The notes: generated by a model from the letters alone, not told the origin. 42,752 nucleotides of DNA from Candidatus Yonathbacteria bacterium RIFCSPLOWO2_01_FULL_43_27 (GCA_001823545.1 MHUV01000004.1:16790-59541), one strand, 5' to 3'. Positions 28,248 through 37,967 are shown, numbered from the stretch's first letter. Program-made: numbers and translations.

Positions 28248-28454
28248 CTATTTCTCGTGAGATATCTCCTTTTTACTAAAGAAGAAAATATAGACGATTT
28301 CAAGGATCGCGAATAAGTTTACGAGAAGGAGCGCAACAAACCACCATTTTTCACCACGGCGTGCAGACTTCCATAGCGCATACCCTTTCCACGGAAGTGT
28401 CCATATCGCAAGCGCCACGAGCACCCATATGTTTTGTAATAATATTTGTTCCAT
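28248..28454 (-). CDS. Small membrane protein (DUF5652-like)
   Basis: 68 aa. WVLVALAIWTLPWKGYALWKSARRGEKWWFVALLLVNLFAILEIVYIFFF. Confidence 0.7.
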   Translation of the reverse strand: MEQILLQNIWVLVALAIWTLPWKGYALWKSARRGEKWWFVALLLVNLFAILEIVYIFFFSKKEISHEK

Positions 28455-28573
28455 ACCATAATAATACCACTGTTTATTCCCTGCGCAACATATTTACTAT
28501 TTGTTTTTTTATGTGTAGTATCTACATAGACTAGAATTTCAAAAATCTATCACTTGATAGGAGGAGGTATAAA

Positions 28574-28795
28574 ATGTCCAAGGACAACAAAACAGTTTGG
28601 GTCAAAAAGACAGTATGCACTGAATGCGATGGTTCCTACCCGGACCATAAGGAAGGATGTTCTTTTCGTGGTAAAGACGGGTGGACCATTACTGGCGGAG
28701 TACACGGAGGGTGCGGCGGAAACATAATCACACGAGGCAGCTGTCGCAAATGTGATAAATGCGACGAACATTTTTGCGGATGCGCAGCTGGATAA
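28574..28795 (+). CDS. Cys-rich small protein, putative metal-binding, unknown function
   Basis: 73 aa with 9 Cys. Strong SD GGAGGAGG 9 nt before the ATG and a terminator at 28812-28844. Confidence 0.7.
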   Translation: MSKDNKTVWVKKTVCTECDGSYPDHKEGCSFRGKDGWTITGGVHGGCGGNIITRGSCRKCDKCDEHFCGCAAG

Positions 28796-28811
28796 TCCTC
28801 AACATGTCCAC

Positions 28812-28844
28812 AAATGACCCTGTCTCTTATAGACAGGGTCATTT
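28812..28844. terminator. Rho-independent terminator between convergent genes
   Basis: AAATGACCCTGTCT-CTTAT-AGACAGGGTCATTT. Confidence 0.9.
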
Positions 28845-28859
28845 TATTTTGAACATTCC

Positions 28860-30392
28860 TTACCTCAACTCTGTTGGACGATACGAAAGTGCTTCCATAA
28901 GGTGCTGTTCAGCTAACGCTTCAGAATGTTCAAGGTCTGCAATAGTACGTGCAACTTTGAGAACCTTATGGTACGCGCGCGGAGAAAGTTTTAGGCGCTC
29001 GGCAGATGAATTAAAGAGTGCGCGAAGTTGCGGTGTAAGTACAATATATTTTTCCACATCCTCAGCACGCATTTCATTGTTGGTCGTGATGCTACGTGGG
29101 TGTTCTTGGAATCGCGCTTCCTGTACTTCGCGCGCCATAGCAATACGGTTACGAACTATCTCACTCGTCTCTCCCTTCCTTTCTTCAGAGAGTTTGTCGT
29201 GACTCATTTTAGAAACTTTTACCCACAAATCAATACGATCGACAATAGGACCAGAAAGTTTGCGCTGGTATGAGGCAAGTACTGCAGGCATACAAACACA
29301 ACGCTCTTCGCTTCCATGTTTACCACACGGGCACGGATTCATTGCTGCGACAAGAATAAAGCGTGCGGGAAAATTCTCATACCCTTTGCTTCGCGCTATG
29401 CGGATATGCCCTTCTTCAATAGGTTCGCGCAGAGACTCAATCACCCTTCGATCAAACTCAGGAAATTCGTCGAGGAATAATACTCCGCGATGTGCAAGGG
29501 TAATTTCGCCTGGCTTTGGGGTAGCTCCCCCGCCAATAACCGACGGGTACGATGCCGTATGATGAGGTGCACGCAAAGGTGGGCGCGTAACCACTTCCTC
29601 ACGAAGTATCCCTGAAACTGAATGAATGCTCGTAACTTCAAGTTTTTCTTTTTCGCACAGATCGGGAAGAAGATTAGTAAAAGCTTGCGCAAGCATCGTC
29701 TTGCCTGTGCCTGGTGGCCCCCACATTGCAAGGTTGTGTTTTCCCGCTGCAGAAATCTCAAGAGCTCGTTTAGCAAACTCTTGTCCTTTAATATGAGAAA
29801 TATCAAACTCAGAAACCGTCTCGCCTATTGGGGCAATCTCACCACGCGCACATGAAAGCAATACGGTTGACGTTTTAGTATCAAGATGGTCGATAATTTC
29901 TGCGAGTGTATGCACGCCATACACCGTGACCCCTGAAACAAGCGCCGCTTCACGTGCATTCTCCTCAGGAACAAAGATCTCACTAAACCCTTCTCGCTGT
30001 GCTACCTGTGCATATAAAAGTACTCCTCGAATAGGACGCACTACCCCATCAAGAGAAAGTTCTCCAAGAAATAGTTTACCTTTAGGATCAAAGCGCGCCT
30101 CTCCACCCGCCATCAAATACGCAAGTGCGATAGCAAGGTCATAATGTGATCCTTCTTTTTTAAGTTCAGCTGGCGCGAGCGACACCACAATTTTCTGATT
30201 TTTTTGTTTGGGAGACGTGAACCCAGAATTTTTAATCGCGGCACTCACCCGATCACGCGACTCATCTACTGACGCAGAGGGTAACCCTATGAGAGAAAAA
30301 TTATGAAGTCCCCGCGAAAGATCCGCTTCTACATCAATAATGTGTGTAGTTAGTCCGACGATTTGCGCCGAGAAAATTTTAGAAAATTGCAT
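28860..30392 (-). CDS. YifB/ComM-family Mg-chelatase-like AAA+ ATPase
   Basis: 510 aa. GLPSASVDESRDRVSAAIKNSGF, MWGPPGTGKTMLAQAF, RAPHHTASYPSVIGGG, GVLFLDEFPEF, AAMNPCPCG. Confidence 0.95.
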   Translation of the reverse strand: MQFSKIFSAQIVGLTTHIIDVEADLSRGLHNFSLIGLPSASVDESRDRVSAAIKNSGFTSPKQKNQKIVVSLAPAELKKEGSHYDLAIALAYLMAGGEARFDPKGKLFLGELSLDGVVRPIRGVLLYAQVAQREGFSEIFVPEENAREAALVSGVTVYGVHTLAEIIDHLDTKTSTVLLSCARGEIAPIGETVSEFDISHIKGQEFAKRALEISAAGKHNLAMWGPPGTGKTMLAQAFTNLLPDLCEKEKLEVTSIHSVSGILREEVVTRPPLRAPHHTASYPSVIGGGATPKPGEITLAHRGVLFLDEFPEFDRRVIESLREPIEEGHIRIARSKGYENFPARFILVAAMNPCPCGKHGSEERCVCMPAVLASYQRKLSGPIVDRIDLWVKVSKMSHDKLSEERKGETSEIVRNRIAMAREVQEARFQEHPRSITTNNEMRAEDVEKYIVLTPQLRALFNSSAERLKLSPRAYHKVLKVARTIADLEHSEALAEQHLMEALSYRPTELR

Positions 30393-30434
30393 GTGGAGAA
30401 TAGACTTCTGTCGGACACCACACTCTACAAAAAA

Positions 30435-30836
30435 CTATCCTTCGCGATGTTCGATACAGGTTGGTGCAGCTGGATTTGCACGAAGACGTGCTTCTTCGAT
30501 AGGATTTTTACAAATACGACACACGCCATACGTACCAGTTTCAATACGCGCAAGTGCTGCGTTTATCTCAAGGAGACGTGCTTCAAGTTCTACTTCAATA
30601 GAAGCATTTTCTTCAAATGTTTCCATGCTATCAGCTACATCATTAGAATCTGCGGTTGGGTTGTTAAGGTCTGGCGCTGAAGGCTCCCAGTCTCCCGCAA
30701 TCTCGGGATTTTTATGCGCAATGCCCGTCATTTCCCCTTCAATACGGGCTTTTTCATCAAGTAATAAATCTTTAAATTCGGTGGTATGTATAGTTGTCAT
30801 AGGAATCATTTTAACGTATGTCTGTTCAAAAAACAA
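30435..30836 (-). CDS. TraR/DksA-type zinc-finger protein
   Basis: Up to 133 aa. YGVCRICKNPIEEARLRANPAAPTCIEH; coiled-coil N-terminus. The start is probably an internal Met. Confidence 0.88.
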   Translation of the reverse strand: MFFEQTYVKMIPMTTIHTTEFKDLLLDEKARIEGEMTGIAHKNPEIAGDWEPSAPDLNNPTADSNDVADSMETFEENASIEVELEARLLEINAALARIETGTYGVCRICKNPIEEARLRANPAAPTCIEHREG

Positions 30837-30844
30837 GAAATGCC

Positions 30845-31915
30845 CTATTGCGAGCCGCCCTTGGTTTTCATAAAAATTTCTTCAAGTGCACTCTGCGAAC
30901 CGGCAATTAACAGGGTGTTTTCATCAACAAACACATACGAAATACCTTTCACTGAGCCAATTTCCCCCACACGTGCATCACGCCCTACTATTATGGCATC
31001 ACGAAATACAATTTGTGGTGAGGAAGTAGCTGATGTCATTCTACCAAACACCATATCGAAAAAATATGGTAATTTCTTTTCCCATAAGAGAATACCCGCA
31101 AGACCACCATCATACGTTGAAACTTTAAGCACGAGAAATGGCGTAGTTGCATTTTCTTCACCTAAAAATCCAACCATAAAATCATCTTCAAGTGCCCTCG
31201 TAAGCATTTCGGGGACACGAAAATCCAAGAGTCCGAGAAGTCGACGGGAAGAGATTGTTTGAGAAATCATATCCCCCTCTGCTCCTTTAACTTCTTCTGT
31301 AAAATAAATATTTTTAACCATCCCCTTTTCTGCACCGAGGCTGTGCTCATCAATAATCTCAGCAAAAATGAGCTCAGCTGATTTCCCTGTAATATCAATC
31401 TTCTTTTCAGCTTGCGCGGGGATAAGAGAAGGGGTAAGGATAATCGGCACTGATACAGGAGAAAGATTATCAGCTGTTGGAAGATTATCCGGTCCTCCAA
31501 AATTAGGAAGACTGATATCTGGAATCTGTATCTTGAGAGAAGGAAGGACGCGAACAAACAACACCCCAAGAGTACCAACAGCACCGACAAGAACCGCAAG
31601 CACTACCACAAGAAACAATCGTCCGTGTGGTCGAGGGGCAACGGGAGACGCATCTTGTACAGAGGCTTTTTCTTTTTCCTGCATGCGTTGTGCTTCTACT
31701 TGTGCAGCTTTTTTTCTCTGTTCAGCAAGTGCAATAGAAACAAGTGATTCATTTTTCTCTTCAATCGCACGCGCCATATCACTTTTCATCGTACGCATAG
31801 GTTGCGCGAACGGAGTATTTCCTTCTTGAGGTATATTAATTTCACGAGGAAAAGTACCTGCGGTACGCGAAGGTGGGACGAGTGATGCATTAGGGGGAGT
31901 ATTTGGTATTTCCAT
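30845..31915 (-). CDS. Membrane-anchored protein, unknown function
   Basis: 356 aa, one TM (RLFLVVVLAVLVGAVGTLGVLFV) and a long extracytoplasmic C-terminus. Confidence 0.7.
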   Translation of the reverse strand: MEIPNTPPNASLVPPSRTAGTFPREINIPQEGNTPFAQPMRTMKSDMARAIEEKNESLVSIALAEQRKKAAQVEAQRMQEKEKASVQDASPVAPRPHGRLFLVVVLAVLVGAVGTLGVLFVRVLPSLKIQIPDISLPNFGGPDNLPTADNLSPVSVPIILTPSLIPAQAEKKIDITGKSAELIFAEIIDEHSLGAEKGMVKNIYFTEEVKGAEGDMISQTISSRRLLGLLDFRVPEMLTRALEDDFMVGFLGEENATTPFLVLKVSTYDGGLAGILLWEKKLPYFFDMVFGRMTSATSSPQIVFRDAIIVGRDARVGEIGSVKGISYVFVDENTLLIAGSQSALEEIFMKTKGGSQ

Positions 31916-31946
31916 AGTACTATGTTACCTCAATCAATTTACCTAC

Positions 31947-33023
31947 TTATTGTGTCGCTGTTTTTTCAGCAAGTGCTTTTTCCTGTTCTTCAACGAGGGC
32001 GACAGCATCTGCGCGTGCTTTTTTGAGCGCCTCTGCGACTTCTTTTTCAGCAGTTGCGACCGCCATACGCACACGTTCATCCGCTGTCTGTTTTTCTTTT
32101 TCTTCGTTTATTATCGCCTGATCTGCTTCTTTCTTTTCTCTTACGGCTGTAGATTCTGCGACCTCTGCTTCCTTCTTTTCTTTTTGCGCAACCACTTCTG
32201 CCATTTCTGCATCTTTTTTTTCTTTGAGGGCTGTGACATGCGCAGCCTGAGCCTCTGCTTCGGCTTGCACTCTTTTCTTTTCTGCTTCTTGCCTACGAGC
32301 TTCAGCAAGGGCACGCTCTTCTCGTTCAATAATTTTTGGTATTTCTGAAAGCGCGCGCTCTTTTTCAGCAATAATCTCAGCAGCTTTTGCAGAAACTTCG
32401 CTTAATTCCTTTTTTTGAAGCGCAACGACCTCTTCGGAACGCGTGAGTGTTTTCTGTCGTACGCGTTCTCTGGCTTCAATGATTTCGGGACTTTCTGTAG
32501 CATTCAGTGTTTTTGCTTTTCGTTCTTCAGCTTCACGGCGCGCTTTTTCTCGTATTGCCGCAACCTGTTCTGCTTCTCGACGTGCTTCGTCCTCAATAGC
32601 TTGTGCCTCCTTAGCGCGCTCATCTGCTGACTCCTTTTCTTTTTGCTTCTCTGCTTCCTCTCTCTTTTTTTGCTCAACTATCTGAAGTTCTTTTGCTTTT
32701 TTTGCTTGCTCAACCATCCGCGCCATTTCCTCTTCCTCTTTTGCACGTACCGCCAACTCGCGCCCAATACGCTCTTCTTCTTCTATAAGTTTTCCCGCTT
32801 CAGCAGATGCTTTCCCTGTAATTCTCTGCCAGAATGAGTAGCTACGGATTAATTCTTTTTTCTTTTGCTCTCGTAAGGATACTCGGGAACTACCATTTTT
32901 CTTTTGCTCTTCAAAAAGAGCAATGTCGTCTTTCATGGTATGGGTGGCTCGCATCTCGGGAGTACTTCCTGAAACATTAGTTTGTAAACTGCGAGACGGA
33001 GAAGGAGGAATTATTATATTCAT
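31947..33023 (-). CDS. Highly charged coiled-coil protein
   Basis: 358 aa of Glu/Lys/Ala-rich heptad-like sequence with repeats such as KEKKDAEMAEVVAQKEKKEAEVAESTAVREKKEAD. Confidence 0.7.
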   Translation of the reverse strand: MNIIIPPSPSRSLQTNVSGSTPEMRATHTMKDDIALFEEQKKNGSSRVSLREQKKKELIRSYSFWQRITGKASAEAGKLIEEEERIGRELAVRAKEEEEMARMVEQAKKAKELQIVEQKKREEAEKQKEKESADERAKEAQAIEDEARREAEQVAAIREKARREAEERKAKTLNATESPEIIEARERVRQKTLTRSEEVVALQKKELSEVSAKAAEIIAEKERALSEIPKIIEREERALAEARRQEAEKKRVQAEAEAQAAHVTALKEKKDAEMAEVVAQKEKKEAEVAESTAVREKKEADQAIINEEKEKQTADERVRMAVATAEKEVAEALKKARADAVALVEEQEKALAEKTATQ

Positions 33024-33188
33024 GGTACAGTAAATATGTTTCGCTAAAAAATGAGTATGTCAATATTCCCTTGTAAGGTTTATTAAAATTATTATACCGC
33101 GTATTCCTTTCCTCTGCACGCACGTCTTGTTGATAAAAGCGGTATCTACCCCGGGGCAAGCCCCGGACAAAATGTTGTTCACTTCGTT

Positions 33189-33313
33189 GTCACGGGTCTT
33201 TTTCCGCTGAAAAAGCCCGCTACCCCACCTCGCGCCGTCCTAGAGCGTTCGTGCGAACGCACGGAGTAGCTCGCGCTCCGGTCTTGCGAAGCTCCATGTA
33301 TTCGCTTCTCACC
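33189..33313 (+). repeat. Dispersed intergenic repeat family, copy 1
   Basis: GTCACGGGTCTTTTTCCGCTGAAAAAGCCCGCTACCCCACCTCGCGCCGTC...GCGCTCCGGTCTTGCGAAGCTCCATGTATTCGCTTCTCACC closely matches the minus strand of 39495-39586. Confidence 0.8.
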
Positions 33314-33465
33314 TCGGCTCCCTGGCCGACTGCTGTCAGCGGGCTAGGCGGAAATGAGAAAGATTACTTTCTCATTTCACTCGCTCTACGTCGCTAATAA
33401 CACCAACACAAACATTTAAAAAAACACCTTCGTTTTTTGAAGATGTTTTTTGTGTATATTAAAAA

Positions 33466-34059
33466 TTAATTTTTAGGTGGGGTTTCTTTATTCCTGTCTA
33501 CTTTATTACGTCCACGACGGTACGTTCTATTATTACCGTTACTCCTTTCTCGCGCTCCTCCTAAAAGGTATTTACGTGAATCTTCACTCATATCTATAAA
33601 GTCGTCAGCTACCTCACGAAGACGTCCTGATGCTGAGCGACCAAACGTGATCACCTCAACCTGTGTCCCCATAAATTTCAAATACTCTACGAGGGGAACA
33701 AAATCTCCGTCTCCTGATGCAAGAATAATGGCGTCCACTTTTGGCGCGAGACGGACAGCATCTACCGCAAGACCAACATCCCAATCAGCTTTTTTCGCAC
33801 CGCCGAAAAAGATTTGAATATCTTTTGTCTTGGTTTCTATACCTAAACTATTGAGTGCTTCAAAGAAACTTTTCTCGTCTTCTGCTTCTGTCGTAATAAC
33901 ATATGCAATGGCACGTACAAGATGTCGTCCAGATACTGCTTCTTTAAGAATTGCACCAAAATTAACCTTCGCACCATAAAGATTGCGAGCGCTATGATAA
34001 AGGTTCTGTGTATCGATGAGCATCGCTACACGCTGTTCCTTTTGTTTGATTATTGCCAT
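33466..34059 (-). CDS. NYN-domain (LabA/DUF88-like) protein
   Basis: 197 aa. RVAMLIDTQNLYHSARNLYG, KKADWDVGLAVDAVRLAPKVDAIILASGDGDFVPLVEYLKFMGTQVEVITF. Confidence 0.88.
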   Translation of the reverse strand: MAIIKQKEQRVAMLIDTQNLYHSARNLYGAKVNFGAILKEAVSGRHLVRAIAYVITTEAEDEKSFFEALNSLGIETKTKDIQIFFGGAKKADWDVGLAVDAVRLAPKVDAIILASGDGDFVPLVEYLKFMGTQVEVITFGRSASGRLREVADDFIDMSEDSRKYLLGGARERSNGNNRTYRRGRNKVDRNKETPPKN

Positions 34060-34074
34060 AAGAGGTGGTAAGGA

Positions 34075-34338
34075 TTATTTTGCTCCTACCTTTTTTGCTA
34101 CGACATCGTAACGATCTCTGTTTTTGCGCTTGAGGTAATTCAAATGCGCGCGACGGTCAGCAACCATCTGCAAAAGACCACGACGAGAATGGTTATCTTT
34201 CTGGTTTTTCTTCAAGTGTGCAGTAAGGTCATCAATACGCTTTGAAAGCAAAGCGACCTGCGCCTCAGGAGATCCCGTATCCTTGCTGTGGATCTGCACT
34301 TTCTTGATAATATTCTGTTTTTGCTTTGTTGATATCAT
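34075..34338 (-). CDS. rpsO: 30S ribosomal protein S15
   Basis: MISTKQKQNIIKKVQIHSKDTGSPEAQVALLSKRIDDLTAHLKKNQKDNHSRRGLLQMVADRRAHLNYLKRKN. The ORF extends to 34392. Confidence 0.95.
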   Translation of the reverse strand: MISTKQKQNIIKKVQIHSKDTGSPEAQVALLSKRIDDLTAHLKKNQKDNHSRRGLLQMVADRRAHLNYLKRKNRDRYDVVAKKVGAK

Positions 34339-34432
34339 TAGACATACTTTATCATATCTTGGCAAAAAATGCAAGACCCACCCCTGAAACACATCTAAAA
34401 CACCTTATTTTTCAACAAAACACGCAAATATC

Positions 34433-34726
34433 TTAAAAATCCTTATCTCCCTCTTCCGGGTTCAATATTTCAATACCGCTCTGTTCGTAAATTTCTTTTG
34501 AAAAATCTTTGAGGGGCTTAGCATAGAGGGGTGCTTCAGTGTCTTTCTCTAGGAAAATACCTTGTTTCTGCATTGTGGCACGAGATGCATCACTGAGTTC
34601 TTTTTCATCAAACACAACTCCATCAACACCTGAAGTATCATCATCAGAATTTTGAGAACTTGTAATAAGAATGTAATCGTCAGTTCCGCTCATAGCAAAA
34701 GGGTACCATTTCTCATGACAATACAC
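34433..34726 (-). CDS. Hypothetical acidic protein
   Basis: 97-aa ORF. The start may be internal (MSGTDDYILITSS). Confidence 0.45.
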   Translation of the reverse strand: MYCHEKWYPFAMSGTDDYILITSSQNSDDDTSGVDGVVFDEKELSDASRATMQKQGIFLEKDTEAPLYAKPLKDFSKEIYEQSGIEILNPEEGDKDF

Positions 34727-34728
34727 AA

Positions 34729-37700
34729 TTACTTCCCTTCTAGCTTCGTACGCGTGAGTGGCCCCACATATCCCGATGCAGGAGTAATGTGATACTTTTG
34801 TTGGTACTTGATAACGGCAGATCTAGTTCCTGGGCCGAAGTAGGTGGTTTCATTGCCCGGAGAACCAGCGCCAGAGGATGCAATACGGGTTTCAATATCT
34901 GCATTGAGTAACTGTTGGAGTTTCTTTACATCGTCACCTTTAGAACCAATGGTGAGGTTACGATAGAAAGTGGTAGAGATGGTAGTGGAACCGTAGAGTT
35001 GGTTCAGTTTGGTTTTCGTAAGAGGGCCTACGGTACCTTGTGCAGGGGTAATAGCATACTTCTTCTGGAAGGCGATGATAGCGGACTTGGTACCGGGGCC
35101 AAAGGCACCATCGACAGGAGATGTGAGGGGGAGGAATCCTTCGATTTGGAGGATCTTTTGGAGTTCACGGACATCGGTACTGTCACGCATACCGTAGGTG
35201 ATGGCACTATCAGAGGAGAAGATGTAGGACGGATGGGAGGCATTCGGTACTTTAGTACAAGGTTTCCCTGTGATCGTAGAGTAGGTCGTGGTTTCGGTAC
35301 AGCCTGCTTCAATGATGGTGTAGGACACATTGGTTTGGGCGAGGGATGCTTGGGGAGTAACCGAGAGACCGAGGGTTGAAGTGTAGTTGGGTGCCTTATC
35401 GTAGGCGGAGAGCAAGGATCCGCCTGAATAAGAAGAATTACTGCTAGGGGGAGAGGATGGACTAGTGTGATTCGTGGCTTCTGCTTGCGGTTGAGCGGTA
35501 TTATCAGATACTTTTTCGAGGGGAGTCGGGTTTAATATTTTTGAAGTTTGCTTATTGTCAAATTCAATGGCCCCCTTATCCCAATTATTATCAAATCCTC
35601 TTGTTTTGCCAAACATATCCTTGTCGTAATTATTTCCAAGGCTATAGCCGGCCTTAGTGGGTACAAGAAGATGGTAACCGGAAAGAATGGTGCCCGTTGC
35701 GATTTCCTTATTTGTTTCCGTAATCTTATCTTCGCCGGATCCTTTGAACAGATTATAATCATGAGTTACGTCATTGCCGAATTTAGCCGACGGACTGTTG
35801 TGCCATAAATTATTATAGGCATTCACGTTGCTGATTTTTTTATAGATCGTAAATATCCTTCCGGAGCCGCCATTAGTAAGGTTGATGAAGGAGTTGTTAT
35901 AGATATTGATGTCATCTGCGTAGTAGGTGTCGGCTGAATCCCAGCTGCCGATTGCGCCATCATATGCGGTCGTGCCGAAATCCTTCGACCAGGTGAAAAT
36001 GTTTCCGTAGATGTCCCAATTTTTTGCCCTTCCCATGATGATCCCGCCGGTACTGACGTAATCTTTTATGATATTGTTTTTTATGACCACATTATGAGTA
36101 TCGCGAGCTGACCAGATTTCCGAATGTTGCGCCTGGTTTTGTCCGTTTCTTTCCAGTTGGCAGTTTTCAATCAGGATATTTGAAACATTCATAGTATATA
36201 GGATTGTCCTTGAGGAATGGTGCAGGTATGAATTCTTGAATATCCAATCGCTTCCGCCTTTAACTCCGTAAACGATGTCTTGTCCGATGTATCCGGGCTT
36301 AAAGCCAAGTGTCATTTCGATATGGTCGAAGACTAGATTGGAAACAGGATTCAAGATATTTACCGCCTTTGCTTTGTCGGAATCACTTGTAATTTTGATG
36401 CCATGACCGGACGTGAAGCTATTCGGGCCGCCGCCAACCTGGCCATCTATTTCATAATTACCGGTTGTGAATGAGATCGGCTCAAGTACAGCAGCGCCGT
36501 CGCCCATAGAATTCGTCCAGCCCGTATTTACGCCATGATCAGATGGAATCGCTTTCTTGATATAGATCCAACCGGTTCCGGCGTCACTGAATTTGTGGCT
36601 GGCATATTTTCCGTCAGCTAAATAATAAAGGGTATTTCTCGTTAAAGAAGCCGGCAAATCAGTAAAGGCATTTACCCAGTCTGAGCCATCGTTTTTCCCA
36701 GAAGCAGACGGGTTAACGTAAAAAAACTTTGTTGTTACAGGGATAGACTTTTTTTGTACGGTTGAGAGTGTAGCTGTGATTGTTTCAGTGTCGGATGAAA
36801 TTATGGCTGTTTGTGGTCCGCTGTATGGATTCGTCTCGGGAATGCTGGTGATTTTAATTATTTCGTCTGACCCCATATCCCATGGGTTTGTCCTATTTTG
36901 TCCGTCAATATCGTTAGAAAATGAAAAATTTGGATCAGCTGATAAGTCTACTCCTTGATCTTTAGCTGAATTATCAGTGTTTGAAAGGTGAAAATCTTTA
37001 TTTACAGAGTTTAAAAAGACGAAAGTCTGATTGAATTTATTACTCTGATCTGCAGGAATCCCAGAGATGGACTGACCAAGATTGGTTGCAGAGTAAGTTG
37101 TTTGAGAAACACCAAAACCGGAGTTAGATATGTCAGTCGTATTGTTGGTAAAAATAGAGTTTTTTAAGGTTGAAAATTTTGCATCCAAATATACTGCCGT
37201 TGCGTTATTCGCGTAAGTGCAATTATAAAAAAAACCATTAGTTCCGGTGAAGCGTATGCCGAAACTGGAATCATAGATAAGGCAATTTTTGACTTTGACA
37301 TTATCCCCTGAAAGGTAGAGGCCGATGCTGCTATTTTTAATTATGGAATTTGATATTTCCACCCCGCTTTGATATGAAAGTATGCCTTGTGATGTTGAGG
37401 TCTTATTGTCAATTTGTATTCCGTCGATTTTTACATAAGGCTCAACATTATAGATAGCCCTTCCGGAATTTGACAAACGATATTTCGCATCACTCCAAAC
37501 CCCGACATGTCTCGCTTCAGGTGCGGTATAGATCCTGATGTACCTCGTTGCATCGGTCGTCCAGCCATCAATCGTTACAGCCGTGGTATCGGGATTTGTC
37601 CACGTACCCTCAATCCTCGCTACCGCAATTTCATTAGTAACAGTAAGGTTTCGGTTTTCTGCAGCTTCCCACGCAGAAAGTGAGGTGTAACAGTTGGAGT

Positions 37701-37815
37701 ACCCCGTACAATCTTGGCGGATAATACGGATGGATTCGGTCGCTGCGGAGGAGAAGCTGGGAATGATAAAAAGGAGAACAAGAGAAAGTATATACACGAG
37801 GTGCTTAATGGACAT
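34729..37815 (-). CDS. Secreted surface protein: parallel beta-helix regions plus two C-terminal peptidoglycan-binding domains
   Basis: About 1028 aa with a signal peptide (MSIKHLVYILSLVLLFIIPSFSSA). Beta-helix-like repeats (SNILIENCQLERN, HNVVIKNNIIKDY, DDINIYNNSFINL) and PGB motifs VDGAFGPGTKSAIIAFQKKYAITPAQGTVGPLTKTKL and TYFGPGTRSAVIKYQQKYHITPASGYVGPLTRTKL. Confidence 0.88.
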   Translation of the reverse strand: MSIKHLVYILSLVLLFIIPSFSSAATESIRIIRQDCTGYSNCYTSLSAWEAAENRNLTVTNEIAVARIEGTWTNPDTTAVTIDGWTTDATRYIRIYTAPEARHVGVWSDAKYRLSNSGRAIYNVEPYVKIDGIQIDNKTSTSQGILSYQSGVEISNSIIKNSSIGLYLSGDNVKVKNCLIYDSSFGIRFTGTNGFFYNCTYANNATAVYLDAKFSTLKNSIFTNNTTDISNSGFGVSQTTYSATNLGQSISGIPADQSNKFNQTFVFLNSVNKDFHLSNTDNSAKDQGVDLSADPNFSFSNDIDGQNRTNPWDMGSDEIIKITSIPETNPYSGPQTAIISSDTETITATLSTVQKKSIPVTTKFFYVNPSASGKNDGSDWVNAFTDLPASLTRNTLYYLADGKYASHKFSDAGTGWIYIKKAIPSDHGVNTGWTNSMGDGAAVLEPISFTTGNYEIDGQVGGGPNSFTSGHGIKITSDSDKAKAVNILNPVSNLVFDHIEMTLGFKPGYIGQDIVYGVKGGSDWIFKNSYLHHSSRTILYTMNVSNILIENCQLERNGQNQAQHSEIWSARDTHNVVIKNNIIKDYVSTGGIIMGRAKNWDIYGNIFTWSKDFGTTAYDGAIGSWDSADTYYADDINIYNNSFINLTNGGSGRIFTIYKKISNVNAYNNLWHNSPSAKFGNDVTHDYNLFKGSGEDKITETNKEIATGTILSGYHLLVPTKAGYSLGNNYDKDMFGKTRGFDNNWDKGAIEFDNKQTSKILNPTPLEKVSDNTAQPQAEATNHTSPSSPPSSNSSYSGGSLLSAYDKAPNYTSTLGLSVTPQASLAQTNVSYTIIEAGCTETTTYSTITGKPCTKVPNASHPSYIFSSDSAITYGMRDSTDVRELQKILQIEGFLPLTSPVDGAFGPGTKSAIIAFQKKYAITPAQGTVGPLTKTKLNQLYGSTTISTTFYRNLTIGSKGDDVKKLQQLLNADIETRIASSGAGSPGNETTYFGPGTRSAVIKYQQKYHITPASGYVGPLTRTKLEGK

Positions 37816-37967
37816 GGCGATATATGTAATAATGATTAAATTAATTAGCATTAGTATATCGTGTTTTAGAGAAAAGAAGGAGAACGTTATCCACACTTCC
37901 CTGTCATTCTTTTTTTAGCATACCACACAAAAGTGCAAAAAATTAACAGGACGTGTATGATAGAAGT

